This document shows positions 52,072-62,500 of a stretch of 64,000 bases of DNA, piece by piece. Positions within the stretch are counted from its first letter, which is position 1. The number at the start of each line of letters is the position of its first letter. The DNA comes from Chionoecetes opilio (lineage: Eukaryota; Arthropoda; Malacostraca; Decapoda; Majidae): assembly GCA_016584305.1 (NCBI GenBank), contig JACEEZ010016536.1:1-64000 (forward strand), read 5' to 3'. The notes beneath the pieces were generated by a model, which was not told the DNA's origin, made no database searches, and worked only from the letters and a program-made list of their open reading frames with translations. A program made the translations under genes and the position numbers.

Positions 52072-52570
52072 AGTAATCGTCCAGACCCATTTTTTTTGCA
52101 TAATTATGTTGAATATTCATTCAAAATACCTAATTCACAAAAAATAATTAATTTCCATGCCATATTTCCTTAAAAACATGACTTTTGTAGAAAGCGCGGG
52201 AAAAACAACATCCCTGTTCCAGCCGTGGTGCGAAACTTGCCGATGATGCTTCGTGAGGGGAACAAACTGCTTCATACAGCCTGCCTCTCCCCCGGTGTAC
52301 ACGTCTCCACACATATATCGTGGCCGTGTAGGTCGGGAACGGGTGATAAGCTCTCTGGAAAGGCACAGCTTTCTTGCTGCACCCATAAAGGTTGCAAGTA
52401 CGTACATAATTATATGCCATAACCCCCCCCCAAAAAAATTAAAAATACCCAAAATTCTTCAAGTACTATATTTATTTCTGAGTTTACGTATATTTGTATT
52501 ACCGCCAGGCTGGGAGGCCTGCTCAAGTCACGTCACCGAGCCGTGGTGCATCGTCTACAAGTCGTGAGGA
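52072..52570. mobile_element. Kolobok-like copy, left part
   Basis: TTAA at 52,068-52,071 is followed by AGTAATCGTCCAGACCC and about 130 bp nearly identical to 19,210-19,340. A second matching block lies at about 52,340-52,495 (GGAAAGGCACAGCTTTCTTG onward). The right end is lost near 52,570. It encodes the THAP frame on the minus strand. Confidence 0.75.
52148..52420 (-). CDS. THAP-type zinc finger in the Kolobok-like element
   Basis: The frame opens MAYNYVRTCNLYGCSKKAVP. The spacing C-x4-C, then a YHPFP box, a W followed by RR, and VCSPH (C-x2-H) about 37 residues after the second Cys fits the C2CH signature of THAP domains, which bind transposon ends in P and Kolobok elements. It is 90 codons with no catalytic domain downstream, so it is either the first exon of a transposase or a remnant. 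The complete copy at 19,210-20,726 shows a decayed version (CILYGCSKTTVPFEKSLH). Confidence 0.6.
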   Translation of the reverse strand: MAYNYVRTCNLYGCSKKAVPFQRAYHPFPTYTATIYVWRRVHRGRGRLYEAVCSPHEASSASFAPRLEQGCCFSRAFYKSHVFKEIWHGN

Positions 52571-52614
52571 GCATTTTAAATGCTCCTCATGGGGAGGAGC
52601 ATTTCCTCCTCCTC

Positions 52615-52720
52615 CTTTAAACAGGCGAGGGCCAACCATCACAGCCCTCAAGTGAACCTTCAGGGCCTACCATACGAGCCCTGGATGTCACTGCCTACAG
52701 GCGCTATAGGCACGCACAAA
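52615..52720. repeat. Dispersed repeat shared with the pogo-like elements
   Basis: GGCGAGGGCCAACCATCACA, GTGAACCTTCAGGGCC and CACTGCCTACAGGCGCTATA correspond to 42,930-43,030 and, inverted, 47,582-47,690. Confidence 0.75.
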
Positions 52721-54060
52721 ATGTATCGAAAAATCAAAATCAAAATAAATTAGGTATTCAATGGTTCGTTTCATAATTCAACTTTATCAATCTACCACAA
52801 GCAGCTAACTGACAAGGCACCAATACTTAACACGATAACCCACCATAATCAGTCTCAATATGTGGAAGCAAAGTTTATTTTTTCATTTCAGGGTGCAGTT
52901 CAGAACCGAAGGTATCATAAATTGCAAATCATATTGCTTTGTAAGATCCAACCTCCAAGGCATATTACAATACTTTCTAATTAACCTTCAATCACCATTA
53001 AAATTACCTTATTTCCAGTTTCATTAGACTCATCAGGATTCACAGGTTTTGTGTCAGTCTCTGGGGTGGGTGGGGGGTGGGGGGGGGGAGATATGAGAGC
53101 TGGCAATGCAAATCAAGTCTTTCCTTCACTGACATGCCTAACACAAATACATCACATTGCATTTTGAAATAACAAATTTACTGTAATATTCACACAAAAA
53201 TGTATCAATGAAGGTTGAATGACAACTGTGGGGTTATACAATTGTAAAAGCACTTCTTGACAAAGCTTTATTTCCATACATAGTGCTGCCAGTATTTTTC
53301 CAAACCTAAATAGAAATTGCTTTTTATAGAATATTTTTTTTCAAAGTACCATTTTCCCTTAATTTATCAAACATTTTACATGGAGCATGTAACACTTGGA
53401 AGCTCTATTTCAAAAAATCCCCGTTATTATTGTTTGAGACCCTTTTATTACCAAAATAAATATAAAACATATTTCATAACACTAATACAGGGATGGCAAG
53501 GCAGGTTTAGAGGAGGGTTGTGCAGCCAAAGGGCACACACACTACCCTAAGTCTACTTATCCCTTTAGCTAAGGAAGTGCGAAGACATGAAATCCTGGAG
53601 TGCTCTGAGGCAGGCATAGTGCTCTGAGTAACCCCCCGCCACTGCCTGTGGGAGGCTCGGCGCACATGGTTGAGGTAACCGCCATCCTCCAACTCTTCCC
53701 AAGATGGGGCCGGCAACGTGGAAGAAAGGATTGGTGGCTCGTAGCAGTACAGCACCTCCTGAAGGGGTGCAAGAGTGACACAATCAGGGGGTGTAACATA
53801 CAGGAATTATTCAGTAACAGGCTGTAACAGGAGTTGGAGTGACTCAGTTAGGTGTTGTAACAGGAACAAGGCCTTCTAGACACAAGGCCTGAACCATCTC
53901 ACAGATTAACCTAACTATTTCACTACCAGTACTTCGAGGTCCAGGTTGACCTAGCTGAGGTGAGGGGAGGTCACACTGTTGGTTTACCTTACCTATCTTT
54001 CTTTTAGAAAAGAACAGTATTACTTTATCCTAAACTATATCACTGGATTGTAGCATATAT
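52721..54060. other. No supported gene
   Basis: Contains a G-rich run at 53,065-53,090. At 53,500-53,770 there is a stretch readable on the minus strand (LSSTLPAPSWEELEDGGYLN followed by HVRRASHRQWRG) that could be a small exon or a LINE 3' scrap. I could not identify it. The rest is AT-rich. Confidence 0.4.
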
Positions 54061-54066
54061 TTAATA

Positions 54067-54225
54067 ATGCCGTACCATTGCTCTGTCCCCAAGTGCAATG
54101 GTAATCACATGGATGGATTTAAAGCGAGTGTCTTCTCCTTTTCCAAGGATGAGGATTTGGCGACCAAGTGGCTTCATGCTGTTATACGAGAGGATTTAAC
54201 TAGTAGATTATTAACTTATAAGTAG
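54067..54225 (+). CDS. THAP zinc-finger exon
   Basis: A 52-codon frame, MPYHCSVPKCNGNHMDGFK, then SVFSFSKDEDLATKWLHAVI and REDLTSRLLTYK before a TAG. An N-terminal MPxxC, C-x4-C, an FSFSKD stretch and an invariant W-x3-(V/A)IRED are diagnostic of the first half of a THAP domain. The C-x2-H half would lie on a second exon. A TAA|GTAGAG sequence at the end could be a splice donor, in which case the stop is intronic. No partner exon is found before the hAT at 54,466. It may be a host THAP gene fragment or P-type transposon remnant. Confidence 0.65.
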   Translation: MPYHCSVPKCNGNHMDGFKASVFSFSKDEDLATKWLHAVIREDLTSRLLTYK

Positions 54226-54465
54226 AGCAAAGCAAGTAAAAAAAAATTGTATTACCATTTTAGTGTGAATATTATAGGAACATCATTAACCCACTCTGTC
54301 CCAGCGCCGTATATTTACGGGGTCAATTAAAAAAATCGCTGTGGCCATATTTTGACTGGGAGGCTTTTCATACTTTGTCAGGTCACTTTTTATACCTTTA
54401 GCCTTCCCCTTCACTGGCCATAATCCCCCACCAAGGCTGTGGTCACGTTGAGGGTACGTGTATAC

Positions 54466-55383
54466 CAGAGCTGGGCGCGACTTTAATTTTTTCAGGTGCG
54501 ACTTTGACTTTGCGACTTTGCCGCCGGACCTGGTGCGACTGCGACTCTGCGACTTTATTTTTGGCCCCCCCAGTGCGACTTGCGACTTTGCGACTTTGAC
54601 TTATTTTTCCCGGTGCGACTCCGCTAAATTACAAAGTAAACTTTAGGGCGATAACAGAAACATGCTTTTATAAGGCAGAAAAACACATATTTATTCATTT
54701 TTTAGTTTAAACACAGCCTAAACTAATATCTACAGGTCCTCCTCCTCCTCCTCTACGTCCTCCTGGCCCATCTTCTCCTCCAGGAGGTCCATGTTCCCTT
54801 TGAGGAACACAAGCTCCTCAAAGTTGACCTCCTCCAGGGAGGACCTCTTGGCCCTGAGGACGTCCCCGGCCGTGCTGAAGAGCCTCTCCACAGCTGCAGA
54901 GCTGAGGAGGGGGGTATTATACCTAATGAATAAGTCCACCCACACCTCCCTGTGCTGGTAGGGGAAGAGGGACCAGGCCAGCTCGCCTTTAGAGGGCACC
55001 CACTCCTCCATGGAGTTCCTCAGGACCTCCCTCACATCCTGCTGCTGGTTGGCCGGGCCTCTAGCAAACAACTTGTTGAAGAGGCGGGCTTCCACATGTC
55101 CTCGGGTTCCTGCACTTCTGGCTGGCCAGGCTGACGCTGCTGCTGCTCCTTCTCCCTGGGCTTGATGATGGCCCTTAGCTCCCTGGTGATCCTGTCCCTG
55201 ATCTCCTCCACCTTGTCAGAGGCAATGCTCGTCTTTGTTCCTGTTCAAAGTCGGGGCAAAAGTCGCGGAAAATTGGCGGTGCGACTTTGCTTAGTCCGAC
55301 TTTTTCAAAACGTTTGCGACTTCGAAATTCATAGTGCGGCAAAGTCGCAAAGTCACAACTCGGTGCTGCAACGCCCAGCTCTG
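54466..55383 (-). mobile_element. hAT deletion derivative, 918 bp, perfect TSD
   Basis: CAGAGCTGGGCG and CGCCCAGCTCTG are perfect 12-bp TIRs. GTGTATAC is duplicated at 54,458-54,465 and 55,384-55,391. Both subterminal regions repeat GCGACTTTGCGACTTTG-type words. Only the 3' part of the transposase remains inside. Confidence 0.95.
54730..55095 (-). pseudogene. hAT transposase C-terminal dimerisation domain
   Basis: A frame of 121 residues: MEEWVPSKGELAWSLFPYQH, then REVWVDLFIRYNTPLLSSAA followed by VERLFSTAGDVLRAKRSSL and FEELVFLKGNMDLL, ending in an acidic tail. This is the hATC domain that mediates transposase dimerisation. The DDE core and zinc finger are absent, so this copy depends on another. 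It is close to the exon at 25,905-26,252. Confidence 0.88.
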
Positions 55384-55391
55384 GTGTATAC

Positions 55392-56110
55392 ACATGTATA
55401 ATAAAATTTCCCTCACGAGTTAATAAAGTGCCTAAAATGGTATGTATATATATGTGTTATCTACTTCTAGTTACTTATTTTTACAATATAAGTTCAAAAA
55501 TAACAATTTACACACGTTTACAATGAAACCTTTTTGTGTGTCAAAACACAAAACCTCCGAATTTGCGTAAACGTAGCTCGGTCCGTAGGCTCGCACAACC
55601 CCTCATAACTCGTATCGGACCTCTATGCACTCCAATCTCCTGGAACCCACGCCTTCAACCTCCTTAGTGCCCTAAAACCACATTCTATGGACCCCCAAAG
55701 TTGGCTTGGCGAGTCCCCTTGAGTGCGGAAAAATCTGGCGCCTAAAAATCATGGGAATAATGAGTGTCCCAAAATGTATCAATTATGTGTTTTCTAATCA
55801 TTCTACACACTTTTCAGCTTTTTTTTTCCTTCTAAATTTGCTCGGCACCAGGGGAAAGTTTTTGTGAAAAAGGCATGCCACTCTAAGGGTTAAGGGTCAC
55901 ATTAGTGGTGAAATTTAGGAGAGATAAGGCTGAATCCAGCCACCTTGTGGCTGGCATGTGTCACTGATGTGTTTCAATATGACGAAGTAAAAAATCATCA
56001 TATGTGGATAAAATGTTAACTAAAGCATAGAATGGTGTTTATTTGAGGGTGCAGTACATTGTTGTGAAAAAAAAAAAATCAAGGTATTCTCTGTGTACTG
56101 CCATGTAGAT
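55392..56110. other. No recognised feature
   Basis: AT-rich single-copy-looking sequence. Confidence 0.35.
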
Positions 56111-56113
56111 TCA

Positions 56114-56790
56114 AATATATCAATCAATCAATCATTGGGGGCATACGCCTTGGGACGCATCGCCTCGCCCACCCTACGACACCACTCCCAGGAGTCACCA
56201 CGCGCGAGTTCCCATGGAGGCTCCCTTCCCCTGCCAAGCAACTCTCAGAAAACATCAAATTGCCCCAGCCACGAGCCTTGTGGGCACCCCCTTGGCCTCC
56301 TCCACATGTCCATATAGCCGAAGTTGGCGCTGACGGACTATGCAGGTAATAGGCATCGATACAGTCTCACTGTGCAATCGCTGATTTGACACGTACCATC
56401 GTGCATAATCATCCCAGGGATACTCCATGATTCTGTGGAGATACTTATTACCAGAGGCATCGATTCGCCTCTTCAAGACGCTATTTAGTGTCCATGTCTC
56501 ACATCCATAGAGTAAGACAGGGATCACAAGCGACTTGAAGATCCGGATCTTTGTCCTTCTGCACAGGCACGAGTATTGGCAAATACTCGTGTTGAGCAAG
56601 TCCATAACACCGTACGCTATGCCAATCTGCCGTAAGACTTCTTGACGTGAACCGCTGTCATTCTGGACTGTGCTACCAAGGTATGTAAAACTTTCCAAGA
56701 TCTCAAAAGTCCTCGCCGAATGCTGAATAGACTGTACAGTTTCATCTAGTAAGCCTCCAAACACCTGGTCTTGAACAAGGAGACCTCAAG
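56114..56790 (-). pseudogene. RTE-like LINE copy 2, 5'-truncated
   Basis: The open minus-strand frame 56,764-56,255 reads FEILESFTYLGSTVQNDSGS, CRRTKIRIFKSLVIPVLLYG, CETWTLNSVLKRRIDASGNK and RQRQLRLYGHVEEA, the post-catalytic part of the LINE reverse transcriptase. The copy ends at an ATTGATTGATTGATA-type tail at 56,114. It lacks the catalytic box, is cut at about 56,790, and is better preserved than copy 1. Confidence 0.82.
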
Positions 56791-57148
56791 TCCCAAAGAC
56801 TTTGTTGGCGTTATAGGTAGGTAGGACTTATGTGTTCTAATTGATATAGAGCCTATTTGTCATGTATTTATCTAGCATTCTGTTACCATAGTGCCATGGC
56901 ATTTTAGGTCTCTTTTTCCTCATTTGCACAGATGCCTGTTATCATTTATTTCATCCATCTAGCTGATCTATCTTCTTATAACATGTATAATTAAATAATA
57001 TTTCTAATAAATTAAATTGTTGGAAGGCAGATTATATTCCTGGCTGCCAACCATTCACACACATGATGTCACGCCACACCTGCTGTGGTGACGCCCTGAT
57101 TTCACGGCCCTGCCCTGAGAGAAGAAGCTGAGCGACCATTGAAGACAG
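56791..57148. other. No recognised feature
   Basis: AT-rich sequence between two LINE copies. Confidence 0.35.
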
Positions 57149-57172
57149 AAGTGTGTGTGTGTGTGTGTGTGT
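57149..57172. repeat. (TG)n tail of the LINE
   Basis: TG dinucleotide run exactly at the LINE 3' end, seen as CA on the element's sense strand. Confidence 0.85.
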
Positions 57173-59590
57173 GTATTTACCTAGCTGTATTTACCTAGTT
57201 GTAACATACAGGAAAAGAGCTATGCTCGTATTGTCCCGTCTCCAAATCTACTATTATCCAGGTTGCCTTTGAAGTCCTGAATACTTCTTGCATTAATCAC
57301 TTTTGCATTAAAGTTATTCCAGGCTTCTATGCTTCTATATGGAAGCTGTATTTTTTATGTCCCTCTTGCATGTTGTCCTATCAATTTTTTCTCATGACCT
57401 CTTGTACTTCTATCGTCCCACACAAACAGATCTTCTCTATCATTTTTCCAGTCCCATTGATGCTCTATACACTGCTATAAAATCTCCCCTTTCTCTTTTT
57501 TTCTCAAGAGTTGGGAGTTTCAGTCTTGAAAGTCTTTCCTCATATGGTAAATCTCTCAGGCTTGGAGCCATTTTTGTGGCTGCTCTTTGTATTCTCTCAA
57601 TCTTCCTTATATCCTTCTTTTTATGTGGTGACCAAATCACTGCCGCATATTCCAACCTTGGTCGAATCAAAGATGTTATCAATTTCTTAATCATCTCTTC
57701 ATCCAGATATTTGAATGCCATTCTTATATTCCTCAGCAACTGATATGTATCTCCTGTGATCTTGTTTATATGCTTCTCAGGTGACAAATTATCCGTAATC
57801 CATACTCCCAGATCTTTTTCGACCTTTGTTTTGATTATAACCATTAATTTCCCATCAAATACTTTCCTCTCTGTCTCTTTTTGCTACTGCCCATTTCCAT
57901 CACTTTACACTTTTTAGCATTAAACTCCATTTCCCATGATTGACTCCATCTGAAAATCTTATCTAGATCCTTTTATAAATGCTCACAGTCCTCTTTACTT
58001 TCTACTTTTCTTAGTAATTTAGCATCATCAGCGAATAAGTTCATATAACTGTTCACTCCCTCTGACATATCATTTACATAGACCAAGAACATCACTGGGG
58101 CCAATACTGATCCTTGAGGAACTCCCCTTATCACACTGCACCATTCTGACTTCTTATCTTTTATTACTGTTCTCATCTCTCTGTTGCTCAAAAAGTCTTC
58201 CATCCACTTCAGCAAACCACCCTTCAATCCTCCTACATGTTCTAGCTTCCAGAGCAGTCTCTTGTGAGGTACCTTGTCAAATGCCTTCTTTAGGTCCAGG
58301 TATATGCAATCGACCCACCCCTCTCTTTCCTGTGTCACATCGATCACTCTCGAGTAAAAGCTTAATAAGTTCGTTGTACATGACATTCCTCCTTTAAAAC
58401 CAAACTGGCCACCTGCGAGTGTGTTTGTCTCTTCCAAATATTTCAACCATCTGTCCTTCACATTTTTGCCACTACACTTGTTAATGATACTGGCCTGTAA
58501 TTTAATGGTTCTTCTTTGTCTCCTCCTTTGTGAATTGGCACAATATTTGCTTTTTTCCAATCAAGCGGGACTCTGCTCTCCTTAAGTGAACTCTCAATTA
58601 CACTATGTAACTTTCCTGCTAGTTGGTTACTGCACTCTTTCATTATTCAGTTCGACACTCCATCTGGACCCGGGGCTTTTCTCACATCTTGACTTTCCAT
58701 TAGCCTTTTTACTTCTATTACGTCTACTTTTATGTCTTCCATTATATTTTCTTTTGTTATTATATTTTTCGTTTTAAATTCACTTTCTCTTGTAAATACA
58801 GTCTGTAAGCACTTATTCATCACCTCAGCCTGTTGTAATGCATCTTCGTACACTATGCCATCTACCTTCAGCTTATCTACTCCTTCCTTGTTTTTCATTT
58901 TTCCATTTATATATCTATAGAAAAGTTTTGGTTCGTTCTTACATTTTTCTATTATAATTCTTTCATAGTTACTTTCTTCTTCTCTTCGGATTCTTACATA
59001 TTCATTTCTAGTTGTTTTGTACTTCTCCCAAAGGTTGATACCTCCTTTTTTTCTCCAACTATTCCATATTTTTTCTCTTTCTAGTCTTGCTATTTCACAT
59101 TTTCTGTTAAACCATTGATTCTTTTTCTTTGCTCTGATAACCATCTTTGGAACATTAATATTTATTCCTTCTGTGTAAATTCGGATGAACTCATCCTATT
59201 TTTTCTGGGTACTCCTTGTTGCATGGAAACTACTCCACTAGTACTCCAGTCTGTCTCTCCGAAAAATGTTCTTAATCCGTCAGTCTGTTTTTCCATAATT
59301 GTATCTTCCTTTCTTGTGTTCTTCTCTTCTCCCCTCTTTTTTGCTATCATTTACTTCAAATTCAATAAGTACATGGTCACTGATAATTTACTTTACTAAT
59401 TACTTCCAGTTCTTTCGTCAATAGTAGATCTAGTCTTCATGGTTCTTCGCTACCTCTGAATCTTGTATTCTCTTTAATCCACTGAGTCATAATGTTATTC
59501 ATTACCAAATCCAACAATATACCACCCCATGAGTCTTCTCCTCCTTCAGTATACCATTCTTCCAAGGTGTGTGCATGGGACTGTGCTCAG
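57149..59590 (-). pseudogene. Non-LTR retrotransposon, nearly full RT, with (AC)n tail
   Basis: Read on the minus strand: the end of the endonuclease (RLDLLLTKELEVISKVNY near 59,400), a charged linker (WFNRKCEIARLEREKIWNSW), DVRKAPGPDGVSN, DWKKANIVPIHKGGDKEEPL with NYRPVSLTSV, then IYLDLKKAFDKVPHKRLLWK (motif A), RGVPQGSVLAPVMFLVYVND and LFADDAKLLR (catalytic FADD), followed by EKDLGVWITDNLSPEKHINK and RPRLEYAAVIWSPHKKKDI. The 3' end reads CTAGGTAAATACAGCTAGG and then a CA repeat at 57,149-57,172. Several frameshifts and stops separate the blocks. CR1/Jockey-like by motif order; clade not settled. The 5' end is lost where sequence quality falls. Confidence 0.85.
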
Positions 59591-59599
59591 TGATAAACC

Positions 59600-62500
59600 C
59601 GAGAGAACTTAAACCGATACCGTTTCCACTCAAAAACGTAATACCCCGGGGTTACTGCTGTGTGAAAATTTATTGAAAATATTTTTTAAAAAACCAATTC
59701 TTTTTTTTACAAAAAACCTGGGTTTTTTCCCGCCTAACCGCTCTGGGCCCAAGCCCCCAAAATCCACACATCTCAAGAAAGTATGTTCCTTTTTGTTTTC
59801 CAAAAACCCTAGTGACCCCAAAGAGGGAAACAAAACTGATGGCACTTGGGTTTAAAAAACTTTCCCATTGATCCCTGTAAAAAAAAACCCCCAAAAAACC
59901 ACGGGGCACAAAACATTTTGGTACAATACAAAACATTGGGGGAAACGCAAGAGACTGAACAAAACCCTTTTTGGAAAAAAACCAAGAGGGAGTTTACTCT
60001 GGGAGCAAAAGGGGCCGGTTTTTGTTTACTTTTGTCAAATAAACCTCGGCAAAACTTCGCACCCCCCGCTTCCACCCTTCTCTACATTCAACTACCACAC
60101 TATATTTTTTTTTGTCCCCTGCTGCAACTGATTAAAAACCATATATAAAATTTTTTGGGCGTGAACAATTTGGAAGCTTACCAATTTGAGAGGACACCCT
60201 TGCGTGAAGTCATTACCTTTATCACGAAAAAAAGGGTAAATAAGATTTCTCTTTCCCCAACTACTATGGGTTCCTGTAAAACCTGTTGGTTAACTGACTA
60301 AAAACTGAGAAGAGAGACTGAGGAAAAATTTTGGGAAACCAAGAGTAAAACGGGTGTGAGCGTGTAACGGCCTAAAACGCTCTCATCATCCCCCCCCATC
60401 CCCGTCCCCAATTTTCCCTGCCTCCCCCGGGGAGCTCAAGGCGCAGGCTCCCCGCCCCCTAACGCTCCCCGGGGAACGCCCCCCGCCCCCTAGTCCCTGG
60501 CTCCCGTTTCGGGGAGGAATTCCCCTTTTTTTTGGCAAACGCTGAATTGTAAACCCTTAAGTGAGTTTCATTCATTGAGCTGACTCTACAATGAAATTGC
60601 TTTAATTAAGAAATTTAAAAACCTGCGGAAATTATCCACAAACCCCCTCTCAATTGGCCCCTTTTCACGGGGGATAACCAATTTCCCTTAGGCCTCCCCC
60701 CTGGGGGCGGCGGGTTTAAAATTAAAATATAAAATAATTATTGAATCATTTTTTAAAGTGCCTAAATGAATAGGATGCTCTTTTCCATACCAGAAAATCT
60801 ATTTTTCGTCTTGGGGGAGGCTACCAGCTAAGTGAAGAGTTACTTAAAAGTGCAGAAACCGGGCCGTGCCGTGTTTCCCCGGGGCGCACAAGGGAAATTA
60901 TTTAAACTACTCAACATAATACAGCTTTTTTTGGTACAAAAATGTTTTCATTCTGCATTCTTTCCCATTCATTCAACTTCTTTTTTTAATATCCATCAAA
61001 ATTATTGAATATCTTGCCTATTTGGGCCCGCCTTTGAAGTCGAGGGCGGGGCAGCGTCAACGAACGTCGTACTGTCCCCCCGCTTCCCCTTATTAGCATA
61101 CAAACTCACTAAAGCAGAAAAAGGTTCTATTATATCGAAACCTTGACCTGTTGCCAAAACAAGCCTATCAAAACGAATATTTCCCCAAAATATCATTGAC
61201 GCGGGGTTTTAAATACGAAACCATATATTTTACCACCCCCGCAGTAAAAACCCTTTAAAATCCCTAGAAAACCGTTTTTGGGTCCCACCCCAAGTGAAGG
61301 GGTTAGTAAAAGCGGTATTTTCGTTCCCCCCCCCTTTTGAGGGAGATTTTTTTGGGCTCATCATGGGGGAGAGTGGAATGTATATATATATTTTATTTTA
61401 TATATATATATTAGGGTGCCCCAAAAATGAAAAAGTTTTGAAATTTTTGCCCCGCTCGTGTTTTTTTCCTTTTCCTCTAGAAAAAACAGTATTGCATTAA
61501 AATTTTGGGGCAAATTTTAGTAATATTTAGGGGTCCCAACAAAGTAAAACATTTAGGTGACGTAATTTGAAATTTCAAGATTTTTTTTAATTTCCCAAAT
61601 TTTTTTCCCCCTCATTTTTATCAACATGGCAACAAGAGCCGCTAGAAATTTTTTGGTTTATCGAAAAGGGGCTCCAATCATGAAATAAACCCGGGAACCC
61701 GGCTCCCCCCATAAAGGAGCAGGTCCTCCTCCCAAATACCATACAAACCCACCACCAACCCGGGGGGTTTGGGAAGAGGGGGCGAGCGGGACGGGAAGGC
61801 GGTGGTGGGGAAAGGTTCCCCCCTTCTGGTCGCGCGCCGGGATTCCGACAACTACGGGAATACACGCCGGCACAAAACTGTCAAAGTTTGGAAAAGGCGT
61901 ACAATACCTCAAGAAAACAAGAAAAGACAGGCCGAAAAATCGATGGTTTGGGAATTTTAAAAGGAAACCCCCAAAGAAATTTTAAACCCCTTCGCACACT
62001 CCTCCTCTCTCCAACGGGCAGACGGGGAAGGACGGGACAAGGGTTCCTCCCGGATTTCAGAGAAAAGGGAAAGGGGGGAAATCATCCATGGCGGGAATTG
62101 ACCTGTAAACAGCGAAAAAGGTGTAAAAGCGTCGAGCGAAAAACTCGACTAAAGGGGCTCCGGGAACTTTGAAAACAGCGCCCTTGCCAGGCTGACTGAA
62201 AGGGGGGAAACCCCAAAACCCAAAAGCAGTAGAAAGCAGAAACAGCTTTCCTGTGGTCGACGACGTCATCACCGCTCTTGGATCCCGAAGCCCGAGGAAA
62301 AAACTCAAACAGCCCGCCATCGATCTCCGTAAAGGATTTTAACCTCATTTCAACTTGGGATCGAGAGAAGTTGTGGGGTGGCCAAAAACTTAAACGTTCG
62401 CAGCTCCCCGCTAAATTTTTGGAAGGGACTTGGGAGTATGGCTTTCTCAAGAGCCCCGGGCCCTCGAGCACAAATTGCGGGGAGAGAGCAAGGGCCGAAA

